64,000 nucleotides of DNA from an uncultured Eubacteriales bacterium (GCA_949285555.1 CASDYG010000001.1:62001-126000), one strand, 5' to 3'. Shown: positions 1-8,613, counted from the first letter of the stretch. A program made the numbers and translations. Notes: generated by a model from the sequence alone, not told the origin.

Positions 1-1
1 A

Positions 2-493
2 ATACTTGAGAAACAAAATATAAAAAACGAGATAAGTGCTATTTTAGGCTGTGAAGTTTTAGAGAGAAATATTCTAAATAAAGCTAAAATTGCCAGTATA
101 ATCTTTAACGATAAAACTAAGTATGAAAAATATTGTAATTTAGTCACTAACAAGGTTATTGCCGAAATAGAGGGAAAAATAAAAGAACTGGAGGCCTCCG
201 TCCATAACGAAGATTTCTTTATTTTCGTTGAAGCCCCGCTCCTCTTTCAGTATAATATGGAAGATTTTTTTGACTATATTATTTACGTAGAGGCTCCTAT
301 TGAGCTAAGAGTAATAAGAGCCATGAAAAGGGACGGCGTTAGTCGTGAAAAAATAATGGAGAGAATAAAGGCTCAATGCTTTGATAAAGTAAAACAATGT
401 CCTAATGTGCTTACTGTTAGCAATGAAGGAACGATTTTGAAGTTATATATTGAGCTAATTACTGCACTTCAAAAAATCAATTTAAGGAATTAA
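2..493 (+). CDS. coaE: Dephospho-CoA kinase, 3' part (start outside window)
   Basis: This frame is open from the first bases of the window to the TAA at 493, so the gene is cut at its 5' end and the ATP-binding P-loop is not visible. What remains encodes about 163 residues. It contains the family signature VEAPLLF followed by a second YVEAP strand, and the MKRDGVS..KIMERIKAQ segment typical of the CoaE lid and C-terminal helices. CoaE phosphorylates dephospho-CoA with ATP in the last step of CoA synthesis; coaD, the preceding step, is also in this window (6.3 kb). The next gene begins one base after the stop, suggesting cotranscription. An internal ATG at 257 is too far into the conserved domain to be the true start. 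Confidence 0.88.
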   Translation: MLEKQNIKNEISAILGCEVLERNILNKAKIASIIFNDKTKYEKYCNLVTNKVIAEIEGKIKELEASVHNEDFFIFVEAPLLFQYNMEDFFDYIIYVEAPIELRVIRAMKRDGVSREKIMERIKAQCFDKVKQCPNVLTVSNEGTILKLYIELITALQKINLRN

Positions 494-494
494 G

Positions 495-2099
495 ATGAAA
501 ATTGAAAAAAAGAAGGGTGAAGCGTTTAGAAAAACAATTGATTTTATGCATAGTCATGCAGTGGTACTTGTGGTATTGTTAATCATAATTGCAAGTGCTA
601 TTGCTTTTCTTGTAATTATCAGGGATGGAAAAGGAAGAGGTGAAGGTAAGGATGAGCAGGGCTTTAATGTTACAAAAGAGTTAACTTTTCCCGTAAAGAC
701 AATAGATTCCTTTAACCCGCTAAACACCAGTAGTTCAGATGCTATAAATGCATGGCAGCTTCTATTCACCAGTTTATTTTCCTTTAATGAGGATCTTTCG
801 GTTCGTGAGGAATTAGTTAGTTCATATGATGTGGATAAGGAAAATGGCATCGTCAGAGTAAAGCTGAAGAATGCCACCTTTAGCGACGGGGAGAAGATAG
901 ATTCTAGTGCAATAAAGAACGCAGTTGAAATATTAAAGGATACGGATTCAAGTAATCCATTTTATTCATATGGAGCAAAAATATCTGATGTAGAAGTGGT
1001 AGATGATATTACAGTTAATATATCATTTAAAGATCCTAAAGATGCTGATTTGAACAATCTGGTTTTTCCGATTGTAAAAGATTATAAAAGTACGCTTACT
1101 CCAGTAACCTCAGGTCCTTATACGTTAGAAAAGCCAAAAGAGGATGGAAATGAAACACTGTATTTATTAAAGTCACGAGAGGATTTTTATAATAGCGACA
1201 GGAAGGGGAGCAAAGATATAATATTAAAGGCCTCCGTTGATACGATAGATACATTTGGGCTTGCAACAATAGGTGCATATTCTGGATATTTAACTGCCGA
1301 TAGAAGCTTAGATGATATAGCTAAGCAAAAGGGCCTTTCTGTAAAGCATATAACTAGCTCGGATGCAGAGGTGATTGTTTTTAATTTTAATAATGCACTT
1401 CTTGGTGATCAAAGGTTTAGGAAGGCGATTGAGTCAGCAATAAATGTAAAAGAGCTTATAAGAGATAACTACAATGGTGCTATAGAATATAGTGATACTA
1501 TATTTTATCCTAATTTCTTGGGAGTAAGTGTAAAAAAAAGCTCGTATAATCCACAAAATAGTGAAAAGCTGTTAAACAAGTTAGGTTATACATTTGATAG
1601 AGCGAATAAAAGAATGAAAGATCAGCAGGGAAGTACACTTACCCTTAGATTACTTTATAATAATGATCTTGCATTTAGAAGAGAGGTGGCAAGCAGTATT
1701 AAGGAAGATCTTGAGGCTGCAGGCATAGAGGTTCAGCTTGTTGGAGCTAATGGTGCAGATTATACAGCTGCTCTAGAAAAAAAGGATAGCTATGATATTG
1801 CTCTTGTGGGTATTACCATGGATCCCAGATTTAATGTTAAGAAAATATTTGACAAAGGTGGGATAATAGGTTATTCTAATGAAGGACTTTTGTCCGAAAT
1901 AGATAATCTTAATAGTTGCAATTTACCTGAAGAAAAGTCTAAGGTATTTAAAAGGGTGCAGGATGATTTGAGAAGTCAGGTGCCATGTATTGTTATTGGA
2001 TTTCAAAGGTACAGTTATATGACTATTCAAAAGCTGCCAAATGATTATAAGGGACCATTTTTTTACAATATCTATGGAGGACTTGAGACATTAAAATAA
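495..2099 (+). CDS. Membrane-anchored family 5 solute-binding protein
   Basis: The 534-residue product resembles the extracellular solute-binding proteins of peptide/nickel ABC transporters (SBP_bac_5). Seen: a short basic N-terminus, one hydrophobic segment at about residues 23-43 with no lipobox cysteine, then a hydrophilic domain with the family-like stretches near VREELVSSYDV and LKNATFSDGEKI. It is therefore probably anchored by an uncleaved helix rather than a lipid. It starts one base after coaE and a tRNA gene begins directly after its stop codon. No permease or ATPase gene lies nearby, so it is an orphan here. The ligand cannot be inferred; oligopeptide binding is only the family default. 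Confidence 0.8.
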   Translation: MKIEKKKGEAFRKTIDFMHSHAVVLVVLLIIIASAIAFLVIIRDGKGRGEGKDEQGFNVTKELTFPVKTIDSFNPLNTSSSDAINAWQLLFTSLFSFNEDLSVREELVSSYDVDKENGIVRVKLKNATFSDGEKIDSSAIKNAVEILKDTDSSNPFYSYGAKISDVEVVDDITVNISFKDPKDADLNNLVFPIVKDYKSTLTPVTSGPYTLEKPKEDGNETLYLLKSREDFYNSDRKGSKDIILKASVDTIDTFGLATIGAYSGYLTADRSLDDIAKQKGLSVKHITSSDAEVIVFNFNNALLGDQRFRKAIESAINVKELIRDNYNGAIEYSDTIFYPNFLGVSVKKSSYNPQNSEKLLNKLGYTFDRANKRMKDQQGSTLTLRLLYNNDLAFRREVASSIKEDLEAAGIEVQLVGANGADYTAALEKKDSYDIALVGITMDPRFNVKKIFDKGGIIGYSNEGLLSEIDNLNSCNLPEEKSKVFKRVQDDLRSQVPCIVIGFQRYSYMTIQKLPNDYKGPFFYNIYGGLETLK

Positions 2100-2183
2100 G
2101 CGGCCGTGGCGGAATGGCAGACGCGCACGTTTGAGGGGCGTGTGGGTAACACCGTGCTGGTTCAAGTCCAGTCGGCCGCACCA
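2100..2183 (+). tRNA. tRNA-Leu (anticodon GAG)
   Basis: The 7-bp acceptor stem pairs GCGGCCG with CGGCCGC, followed by A and an encoded CCA. The anticodon loop TTGAGGG gives GAG, the variable arm is long as in class II tRNAs, and the T arm contains GGTTCAAGTCC. It starts on the base directly after the stop codon of the preceding gene. Confidence 0.96.
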
Positions 2184-2188
2184 CTTTA

Positions 2189-2210
2189 GGGAAGCAGTAG
2201 CTTCCCTTTA
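2189..2210 (+). terminator. Intrinsic terminator after tRNA-Leu(GAG)
   Basis: GGGAAGC, loop AGTA and GCTTCCC form a perfect 7-bp stem followed by TTTATTT. It separates the two tRNA-Leu transcripts. Confidence 0.75.
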
Positions 2211-2240
2211 TTTCACAAAAGCTATTATATATGATATAAT
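2211..2240 (+). promoter_or_regulatory. Probable promoter for tRNA-Leu(CAA) and yajC
   Basis: A TATAAT box at 2235-2240 lies 12 bases before the tRNA 5' end and just after the preceding terminator. A weak -35 candidate, TTTCAC, lies at 2211-2216 with an 18-base spacer. Confidence 0.5.
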
Positions 2241-2252
2241 AACTAAAAATTT

Positions 2253-2339
2253 GCCGGCGTGATGGAATTGGCAGACGTGCAGGATTCAAAATCCTGTGGT
2301 GGTAACACCGTATGGGTTCGACCCCCATCGCCGGCACCA
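2253..2339 (+). tRNA. tRNA-Leu (anticodon CAA)
   Basis: The acceptor stem pairs GCCGGCG with CGCCGGC, followed by A and an encoded CCA. The anticodon stem CAGGA/TCCTG encloses loop TTCAAAA, giving anticodon CAA. A long variable arm and a GGTTCGACCCC T arm are present. yajC starts only 20 bases after the CCA, so the two are probably on one transcript. Confidence 0.96.
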
Positions 2340-2359
2340 TAATATTGATGGAGGCTAAT

Positions 2360-2812
2360 ATGAACGGTTTTGTAACACCACAATTTTTAATTTTAATTGT
2401 ATTTATCCTAGGTATTTACTTTTTCCTTATCAGACCACAGAAGAAGAAGGAAAAGGCTATAAATGAAATGAGAAGAAGCATCCAGGTAGGTGATGAAATC
2501 ATTACCATAGGTGGTATATGTGGTAAGGTTGTAAAAGCCAAGGGTGAGGATGATAATATTGTCATTCAGGTAGGTTCGGAAAGAATTAAGCTGGAGATGA
2601 CCAGATGGAGTGTTTCCTCAGTAGTAAATCCTGCTACAAGAAAGGTTAAAAACGAAGAATTTAAGGAAGCTAATAAGCCTAATAAAGCCAAGAGATTAAA
2701 GAAGGCTGATGAGGCTGCTGAGCAGCCAGTAGCAGAAGATAAGCCTGTGGATGATGCGGCTGTAGCTACTGAAAGTCAGGGAGCAGAAACTGACGAAAAC
2801 AAGTTTGTGTAG
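2360..2812 (+). CDS. yajC: Sec translocase accessory subunit YajC
   Basis: YajC is a small inner-membrane protein associated with SecDF in the Sec preprotein translocase. The product has 150 residues: one membrane helix at about 7-24, then the characteristic FLIRPQKKKEK motif and a beta-rich cytosolic domain (GDEIITIGGICGKV). The C-terminal 45 residues or so are low-complexity, alternating Lys and Glu/Ala, longer than in many YajC proteins. The ATG at 2360 is chosen because GGAGG sits five bases upstream; an in-frame ATG at 2348 lacks a site. secD and secF are not next to it. A terminator follows at once. Confidence 0.9.
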   Translation: MNGFVTPQFLILIVFILGIYFFLIRPQKKKEKAINEMRRSIQVGDEIITIGGICGKVVKAKGEDDNIVIQVGSERIKLEMTRWSVSSVVNPATRKVKNEEFKEANKPNKAKRLKKADEAAEQPVAEDKPVDDAAVATESQGAETDENKFV

Positions 2813-2819
2813 GTATAAT

Positions 2820-2846
2820 AATAGGCGACCATGGTTGCCTATTTTT
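2820..2846 (+). terminator. Intrinsic terminator after yajC
   Basis: ATAGGCGACC and GGTTGCCTAT pair around a central CATG region, followed by a T run at 2842-2846. Confidence 0.75.
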
Positions 2847-2874
2847 ATGACAATTATAAAATGATTTATAGTAC

Positions 2875-2902
2875 TTGAATTATTAATATAATGTGCTATA
2901 AT
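2875..2902 (+). promoter_or_regulatory. Promoter of rpmB
   Basis: TTGAAT at 2875-2880, a 16-base spacer and TATAAT at 2897-2902. The -10 is extended (TGC just upstream). The leader of about 60 bases carries a small TAGAC-AAT-GTCTA hairpin at 2927-2939 before the ribosome binding site. Confidence 0.75.
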
Positions 2903-2967
2903 ATTATAGTTATTGCTTGATATATGTAGACAATGTCTATTTACCATAAGAAAAGGAGGTGCGGAAA

Positions 2968-3159
2968 ATGTCAAGAAAATGTGAAATCTGTGGCAAGGGA
3001 CAGACATCTGGAAATAATGTTTCCCACTCAAACAGACATACCAGAAGAAAGTGGAATGCTAATATTCAAACAGTTAGAATCGATGATAATGGTACTGTTC
3101 GCAAGGCTAATGTTTGTACTAAGTGCATAAAAGCTGGTAAGGTAAATCGTGCCATCTAA
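2968..3159 (+). CDS. rpmB: Ribosomal protein L28
   Basis: The 63-residue product is a full-length L28 of the 50S subunit. It begins MSRKCEICGK and contains the SHSNRHTRRKW segment and a second pair CTKC, so the zinc-ribbon cysteines (two CxxC pairs) are intact. The ATG at 2968 is preceded by AAAGGAGGT with good spacing; a longer in-frame reading would start inside that site. It is a single-gene unit between its own promoter and terminator. Confidence 0.96.
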   Translation: MSRKCEICGKGQTSGNNVSHSNRHTRRKWNANIQTVRIDDNGTVRKANVCTKCIKAGKVNRAI

Positions 3160-3171
3160 CTATGGTAAAAT

Positions 3172-3192
3172 AAGGGCTATGCCCTTTTTTTT
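3172..3192 (+). terminator. Intrinsic terminator after rpmB
   Basis: AAGGGC, loop TAT and GCCCTT are followed by eight T residues. Confidence 0.85.
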
Positions 3193-3220
3193 ATGCAAAA
3201 AATCATCTTTATGTTAAAAT
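3191..3220 (+). promoter_or_regulatory. Possible promoter of the Asp23-like/recG operon
   Basis: An extended -10, TGT-TAAAAT at 3212-3220, lies 20 bases before the next start codon. A weak -35, TTATGC at 3191-3196, is 18 bases upstream of the hexamer. Confidence 0.4.
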
Positions 3221-3239
3221 AAAATACGATGAGGTTTAT

Positions 3240-3704
3240 ATGGCTATAGAATTAAAAGGTGAATTAGGAAAGATTGTTATTTCGAGAAGAGTTTTTGCAA
3301 GGCTTTTAATGGATATATTTGATAAAAAATATATGTCTGGCAGAGGCTTTTTGGCTACGAAGAAGGGAAAGGAAATATCCAGTACGGGGAAAAGCTATAT
3401 TGGAGAATTGGCTTCTAATCTTAGGCTGGAGCTTGTTTCTAACAAAAATAATTCCATAGAAGGAGAAAATAAGGCTCCCTTTATTATTGAAATACCTGTG
3501 ATTACTAAATTTGGAGCAAGTATAAAGGGGCTTTGTGAGGATTTGATTGATGAAATAATCAGTGCTACAAATAAATTCCCTATCTATCCTAAGGTTATTA
3601 TTATAAAGGTAGTAGGTGTGAAATCAACAAACATAATAAAAAGAGAAGTTATTATGGAGTATGAATATGACGATAAAGCTAGAAGATTCACTCTTAAGTC
3701 TTAA
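3240..3704 (+). CDS. Asp23/Gls24-like envelope stress protein (YloU-type, divergent)
   Basis: The 154-residue product begins with KGELGKIVISRRVFARLL, which resembles the opening of Asp23/Gls24 (DUF322) proteins, and ends with a strand-rich region. The rpmB / asp23-like / recG order is that of the Firmicutes rpmB-yloU-yloV-recG neighbourhood, which supports the call. The usual intervening gene yloV (fakA, fatty-acid kinase) is absent. No signal peptide or membrane helix is seen. The family call rests on weak N-terminal similarity plus position. Its 3' end overlaps the recG start by about 38 bases. Confidence 0.55.
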   Translation: MAIELKGELGKIVISRRVFARLLMDIFDKKYMSGRGFLATKKGKEISSTGKSYIGELASNLRLELVSNKNNSIEGENKAPFIIEIPVITKFGASIKGLCEDLIDEIISATNKFPIYPKVIIIKVVGVKSTNIIKREVIMEYEYDDKARRFTLKS

Positions 3705-5703
3705 AGGGATTGGAGAAAAAAGAGCAAAGGTTTTTGCCAAAAAGGGTATTGAAACAGTTGAAGACCTTATTATGACCCCACCTAAGACATACCTTGATCA
3801 TCGAAAACCTACACCGATAGGGAAATGTCGTATAGGTGAACGAGTGCTGATAGAAGGTGTCATAGTAAAGCACAAGGAGTCGGGATATGGTAGAAATACA
3901 AGTCTTAAACTAGAGGTAAATGATGGCAGTGGAATTATAGGTATTACCTTTTTTAAGGCAAAGACCTATTCTCATATTTTTTCCATTGGAAGAAGGATGT
4001 TTTTTGATGGCGAGGTATCAGAGTTTAGAGGTATGCTTCAGCTAAGCCATCCGGACTTTTATTTCAATGGTAAGGATGCTGGATTAGGAAGCTTTGTTCC
4101 GGTATATCCTATAAATGGTGGGATAAAGCCTCTTTTTAGAAGAAATCTAATTAGACATATATTAGAGGAAGCTAATATAGAGGAATTTATTCCAGAATAT
4201 ATACTAGAAGCTAACCGACTTATGCCTTATAATTCTGCTTTAGAAGCAATCCATTTTCCTATCAATGAGGAAATATGGAAGGCAGCACATTATCGCCTGA
4301 TTTTTCAGGAGCTTTTTTTACTTACGCTAGCTCTTGGATTTATTAAAAAAAAGGTAGAGAAGCTTCAGACAAGAGTTATTAGAAATGTAAGCCCTGTAGA
4401 GTTCATAGATTCCTTGAATTTTGAGCTCACGGAAGATCAGTTAAAAGTCATAGAGGAAATTGCAACAGATTTAGGAAATGAAGAGCCTATGAATAGGCTT
4501 GTACAGGGAGATGTTGGCTGTGGCAAGACAATAGTTGCGGAGGCTGCTATGTATATAGTAGGTAAATCAGGCGGACAGTCGGCAATGTTAGCTCCTACAG
4601 AAATACTTGCCAGACAGCATTTTCATAATATAAATAAGGATATGGAAGGGATGGGGTTAAAGGTTGCCCTTCTTATTGGCAGCACTCCAACAAAAGAAAG
4701 GCGAGTTATTTTACAAGGACTTAAAAATGGTGATATACATATTATTATAGGTACACATGCTATCATACAGCAGGATGTTGAATTTAAAGCATTAGAGCTT
4801 ATGGTAACAGATGAGCAGCATAGATTTGGAGTAAAGCAAAGAGGTGCCCTTGTTGAAAAAAATAAAACTGTTAATGTACTTGCTATGACAGCAACACCGA
4901 TACCCCGCACATTGGCAGTAGTCGTATACGGAGATTTGGATATCTCAATAATAAGAACAATGCCTAAGGGAAGAGAACCTATAGATACTGTAATGCTTTC
5001 AAAAGCAGAGAAGAATAAAGCTTATGATAAGGCGCTTAATGAGATTCAAATGGGACATCAAGTGTATGTGGTAGCACCTCTCATAGAAGAAAATGAAGAA
5101 TTGGATCTCATAGCAGCAGAAGATCTCTTTCATGAATTGTCAGAAAGATTTTCAAAATACAAGGTGGCTTTAATACATGGTAAATTAAAAAAAGAAACTA
5201 AGGAATCTATCATGGAGGAATTTTCTGCTGGAAATATTCAGATCCTTGTATCTACAACCATTATAGAAGTTGGAATTGACGTTCCTAACGCTACTATGAT
5301 GATAATAGAGGAGGCGCATAGGTTTGGATTAGCTCAGCTGCATCAGCTGAGAGGCAGAGTCGGAAGAGGTAGCAGCAAATCATGCTGTATATTGGTTATG
5401 GATGATGGAGATAGTATCGCATCTAAACGTGGAAAAGTTATGGTAGAAAGTCAGGATGGATTTTTTATAGCAGAGCAGGATTTAAAGCTCAGAGGTCCTG
5501 GCGATTTGTTTGGATTAAGACAGCATGGCATTCCTCAGTTTCATGTTGCGGATATTGCAAGGCATTATCAAATTTTGGAAAAAGTAAAGCCTATATGTAA
5601 CCAAATACAGGAGGCGGATCCATATTTGCGTAAAAAAGTCCATAGACCACTTAAACAGGTAATAGATAAGATTCTAAATAAAGGAAGCAGGTTAAATATA
5701 TAA
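3667..5703 (+). CDS. recG: ATP-dependent DNA helicase RecG
   Basis: RecG regresses stalled replication forks and branch-migrates Holliday junctions. The product of about 678 residues has an N-terminal wedge/OB domain (SLKGIGEKRAKVFAKKGI at the start), Walker A QGDVGCGKT near residue 280, the DEQH box with HRFGVKQRG near 381, and motif VI-type LHQLRGRVGRG. Length is usual for the family. GGAG at 3656-3659 is seven bases from the ATG at 3667 and only one from the ATG at 3661, so 3667 is chosen. It overlaps the upstream gene, suggesting translational coupling, and rsmD follows 13 bases later. Confidence 0.96.
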   Translation: MTIKLEDSLLSLKGIGEKRAKVFAKKGIETVEDLIMTPPKTYLDHRKPTPIGKCRIGERVLIEGVIVKHKESGYGRNTSLKLEVNDGSGIIGITFFKAKTYSHIFSIGRRMFFDGEVSEFRGMLQLSHPDFYFNGKDAGLGSFVPVYPINGGIKPLFRRNLIRHILEEANIEEFIPEYILEANRLMPYNSALEAIHFPINEEIWKAAHYRLIFQELFLLTLALGFIKKKVEKLQTRVIRNVSPVEFIDSLNFELTEDQLKVIEEIATDLGNEEPMNRLVQGDVGCGKTIVAEAAMYIVGKSGGQSAMLAPTEILARQHFHNINKDMEGMGLKVALLIGSTPTKERRVILQGLKNGDIHIIIGTHAIIQQDVEFKALELMVTDEQHRFGVKQRGALVEKNKTVNVLAMTATPIPRTLAVVVYGDLDISIIRTMPKGREPIDTVMLSKAEKNKAYDKALNEIQMGHQVYVVAPLIEENEELDLIAAEDLFHELSERFSKYKVALIHGKLKKETKESIMEEFSAGNIQILVSTTIIEVGIDVPNATMMIIEEAHRFGLAQLHQLRGRVGRGSSKSCCILVMDDGDSIASKRGKVMVESQDGFFIAEQDLKLRGPGDLFGLRQHGIPQFHVADIARHYQILEKVKPICNQIQEADPYLRKKVHRPLKQVIDKILNKGSRLNI

Positions 5704-5716
5704 AGGAAGAATTTTT

Positions 5717-6292
5717 ATGAGAGTTATTTCTGGAAGCTATAAGGGAAGAAAATTAAAGGCGCTAGACGGAAAGAGGGTTAGACCTACCTCGGATAAGGTG
5801 AAGGAGGCTATTTTCAGTATAGCTGCTCCATATATGGGAGATGGCATTTTTCTTGATTTATGTTCGGGTAGCGGGGCGATTGCTATTGAGGCATTATCAA
5901 GATCCGAAATGAAGGCTGTACTTATAGATGATAGCAGAGATAGTATGAAAATAGCACGTGAGAACTTACAACTATGTGGGGCTCTAGATAGGGCAAAGCT
6001 TGTAAATAGAAGTCTCCCTAATGCTTTAGACAGTTTGCTTAAGGAAGGTATAATGGCAGAAATTATTTTTCTGGATCCTCCCTATGACAAAAAAGAGCTA
6101 TATACTTGCACAATTGAAGGTGTGCTAATGCTTGATTTATTGGATAAGCAAGGTATAATGATTATAGAGCATAATTCTGGTCTTAGCCTTTTGGACAAAT
6201 ATTGTTATGAAGATCGTTGCTTTAACAAAATAAAGGAAAGAAAATATGGAGCTACACTTCTTTCCATATTTAGACTAGAAACAAGTATTTAG
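5717..6292 (+). CDS. rsmD: 16S rRNA (guanine(966)-N2)-methyltransferase RsmD
   Basis: RsmD methylates G966 of 16S rRNA using S-adenosylmethionine. The 191-residue product opens with MRVISGSYKGRKL and RPTSDKVKEAIF, contains the SAM-binding loop DLCSGSGAIAIEAL and the catalytic DPPY tetrapeptide (FLDPPYDKK). Length matches the family. AAGGA precedes the ATG. It lies between recG and coaD, a very common Firmicutes arrangement, with eight bases to coaD. Confidence 0.95.
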   Translation: MRVISGSYKGRKLKALDGKRVRPTSDKVKEAIFSIAAPYMGDGIFLDLCSGSGAIAIEALSRSEMKAVLIDDSRDSMKIARENLQLCGALDRAKLVNRSLPNALDSLLKEGIMAEIIFLDPPYDKKELYTCTIEGVLMLDLLDKQGIMIIEHNSGLSLLDKYCYEDRCFNKIKERKYGATLLSIFRLETSI

Positions 6293-6300
6293 GAGTATTT

Positions 6301-6789
6301 ATGACTAGACGAGCACTTTATGCCGGCTCATTTGATCCACTGACTAATGGGCATCTTGATATCATAAAAAGAGCTGCCAAAACTTTTGACGAGCTGGTGG
6401 TCGCAGTAGTTGCAAATCCTCAAAAGAAATGTTTATTTTCCATCTCAGAGAGAGTGGAGATAATAAAAAATGTTTTGCAGGATGTATCCAATGTGAAGGT
6501 TGATTTTTTTGAAGGCCTCCTTGCTGATTATGTAAATTTGCATAGCTTTGATGCAGTAGTACGAGGTCTAAGAGCTTCCATGGATTTTGAAAATGAAATA
6601 GCGATGGCACAGATGAATGACTGTCTTTTTAAAAATGGTACCGAATCGGTGTTTTTTATGACGCGTCCGCAGTATAGCTTTATAAGTTCTTCCATGATAA
6701 AAGAAGTGTTTTCGCTCGGCGGTGATATAGATGGGACTGTTCCTGCTTTGGTAAAGGAAAAAATGAATGAGAAATTTAATAACAAGTAG
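6301..6789 (+). CDS. coaD: Pantetheine-phosphate adenylyltransferase
   Basis: CoaD transfers AMP from ATP to 4'-phosphopantetheine, giving dephospho-CoA. The 162-residue product has the nucleotidyltransferase signature GSFDPLTNGH at residues 9-18 and the ISSSMIKEV motif near the C-terminus. AGGAG precedes the ATG. It follows rsmD by eight bases. With coaE at the left edge, the last two CoA-synthesis steps lie within 7 kb. Confidence 0.97.
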   Translation: MTRRALYAGSFDPLTNGHLDIIKRAAKTFDELVVAVVANPQKKCLFSISERVEIIKNVLQDVSNVKVDFFEGLLADYVNLHSFDAVVRGLRASMDFENEIAMAQMNDCLFKNGTESVFFMTRPQYSFISSSMIKEVFSLGGDIDGTVPALVKEKMNEKFNNK

Positions 6790-6806
6790 TAAATCGGGAG
6801 GTAATT

Positions 6807-7346
6807 ATGGATGTTTTTGAAATACTTAATGAGATAGAAAATGCTATAGATAATTCTTCTAGCATGTTTTTGACATCTAAGGTTATGGTAGATGGTGATG
6901 AGATAAAGGAATATGTTGAACATATACGAAATTCTTTACCTGATGAAATGAAGCATGCCAAGTGGATAGTGAGTGAAGAAAAGTCCATATTACAGCGTGC
7001 AAAAGCTGATTATGAGAAGATAATCAAGCAGGCAAAAAAGGAAGCTGAAGAGATGGTAGATAGTCACACTATTACCAGAGAAGCCAGAGAAAGAGCCAGG
7101 GCTATAATGCATGAAGCGGAAGAATACAGCGGGGGTCTGAAAATGCGTACATATGATTATATGGACGAAATATTGTATAAGCTTCAAAATAGCACGGAGG
7201 CACTTCATAATAAATTCTTTGGGGAAATGTATACTACAATAGATAATACATTTAGTGATATCCAAACTGCCTTAAATAGCAACCGTAGCGAAATTAAGGT
7301 TATGGCTAAGAAGCTTGTTGAAGAAGAAAGCATGAAGAAGAAATAA
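6807..7346 (+). CDS. Conserved coiled-coil protein of the coaD-tmcAL interval
   Basis: The 179-residue soluble product is rich in Lys and Glu. Residues about 50-110 read as a long charged helix (AKADYEKIIKQAKKEAEEM and following) reminiscent of ATP synthase subunit b or DivIVA-type coiled coils, so such proteins are often labelled ATPase or F0 subunit B-like. No membrane helix or nucleotide motif is visible, so that label is not supported as an enzyme function. A good GGGAGG site precedes the ATG, and tmcAL starts one base after its stop. Function unknown; a structural role is only a guess. Confidence 0.75.
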   Translation: MDVFEILNEIENAIDNSSSMFLTSKVMVDGDEIKEYVEHIRNSLPDEMKHAKWIVSEEKSILQRAKADYEKIIKQAKKEAEEMVDSHTITREARERARAIMHEAEEYSGGLKMRTYDYMDEILYKLQNSTEALHNKFFGEMYTTIDNTFSDIQTALNSNRSEIKVMAKKLVEEESMKKK

Positions 7347-7347
7347 T

Positions 7348-8613
7348 ATGAAGCTTCAATCTACTACCTTTGGTATTGTATCAGAATTCAATCCTTTTCA
7401 TGAAGGGCATGCATTTCTAAATAGAAGTCTGAAACAGGCATACGGTGATGAAACAGTTACCATTGCAATAATGAGCAGCAACTTTGTACAGCGGGGAGAA
7501 ATTGCCTTTTTAGATCGATATGAAAGGGCGAAAAAGGCTGTGGAGGGAGGCTACAATTTAGTTGTAGGTCTTCCTCTTGTTTTTTCATGCAGTAGTGCGG
7601 GTAGCTTTGCGAGGGGAGCAATAGCCATCGCAAAAATGCTTGAGCTTGATGGTATAGCCTTTGGTGCCGAAGGTGATAGCAAGCAGGTCAACTTTATTCG
7701 TTTTATAAGCAGTATATATAAAGCTAATTCATTTGCCATTGAAAGGGAGGCCGCTTTAATGGTAAGTGAGGGCTTTTCATACCCAATTGCACGTACTAAA
7801 GCTATAGTAAAATTTCTTAAAAAAAATAATGTTTATGATTATGCAGACTATGATTTAAAGTGTGATGAGAAATCAATAATAAAGCTTCTTTCAAGTAGTA
7901 ATAATATCCTTGCACTGGAATATTTGATTAATTGGGATAAGGATTTTTTTTCTGTACAAAGAGCAGATGGAGATCATCATAATTCGGCTAAACTAATAAG
8001 AAAATCTTTTTTTGAAAAAAATCCTAAGGAACAGAAAAATAGAGAAAAAATAATTTATACATTGCTTTGTACGAGGCTTCTTGCTCCAGATAATCATTGG
8101 TTAAAAAAATATTCCAAACGTGATATGGATTTAATAATGTCATTACAACGTGCCTGTATAAAAACAAATTCAATAAACGAACTTATTAGCTCTGTAAAAA
8201 ACAAAACATATACTTACAGTCGCATAGAACGACTAATAACACAAATCATATTGGGATATTCACAACGTGAGTCTGATATGTGGAGCAAGTATCCCCCTTA
8301 TATACAGCTTTTAGCTATGGACTCTAAAGGCATGGAATTTCTAAACGGTAGAAAAAAGCAGTTTAAAGATAAGGGAATCATCTTTATACAGCCATTTTCT
8401 AAAGCGTATAAGCAAATTTCAAAAGCAGCAGAAAATAATTACAATAGTGAAGAAGATTTAAAATCTTTAGCTATAGAGGACGTGTATAAAAGGTGGCTTG
8501 ATATTGAGATTTATGGTTCACATATTTTCAATATGGTATGTGGTAAGCTACCTTTAAATATGCATAATGAGAAAGTTAAAAAAATCTTTATATCAAATAA
8601 AGTTGAGTTATGA
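7348..8613 (+). CDS. tmcAL: tRNA(Met) cytidine acetate ligase TmcAL
   Basis: TmcAL makes N4-acetylcytidine at the elongator tRNA-Met wobble base from acetate and ATP. The 421-residue product opens with GIVSEFNPFHEGH, containing the nucleotidyltransferase HxGH motif at residues 18-21, followed by the family block SSNFVQRGEIAFLDRYERAK. Length agrees with the B. subtilis family member (YlbM). It starts one base after the coiled-coil gene and is followed by acetate kinase, another acetate enzyme, though ackA has its own promoter. The family assignment is strong; the tRNA activity is transferred from characterised homologs. Confidence 0.88.
   Translation: MKLQSTTFGIVSEFNPFHEGHAFLNRSLKQAYGDETVTIAIMSSNFVQRGEIAFLDRYERAKKAVEGGYNLVVGLPLVFSCSSAGSFARGAIAIAKMLELDGIAFGAEGDSKQVNFIRFISSIYKANSFAIEREAALMVSEGFSYPIARTKAIVKFLKKNNVYDYADYDLKCDEKSIIKLLSSSNNILALEYLINWDKDFFSVQRADGDHHNSAKLIRKSFFEKNPKEQKNREKIIYTLLCTRLLAPDNHWLKKYSKRDMDLIMSLQRACIKTNSINELISSVKNKTYTYSRIERLITQIILGYSQRESDMWSKYPPYIQLLAMDSKGMEFLNGRKKQFKDKGIIFIQPFSKAYKQISKAAENNYNSEEDLKSLAIEDVYKRWLDIEIYGSHIFNMVCGKLPLNMHNEKVKKIFISNKVEL

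Noticed and set aside
554..877. Antisense ORF inside the solute-binding protein gene
   Set aside because: Low-complexity translation opposite a well-supported gene, with no ribosome binding site.
2023..2340. - strand ORF of 105 codons across the two tRNA-Leu genes
   Set aside because: It reads through both tRNAs in antisense; the tRNA structures are complete and explain the sequence.
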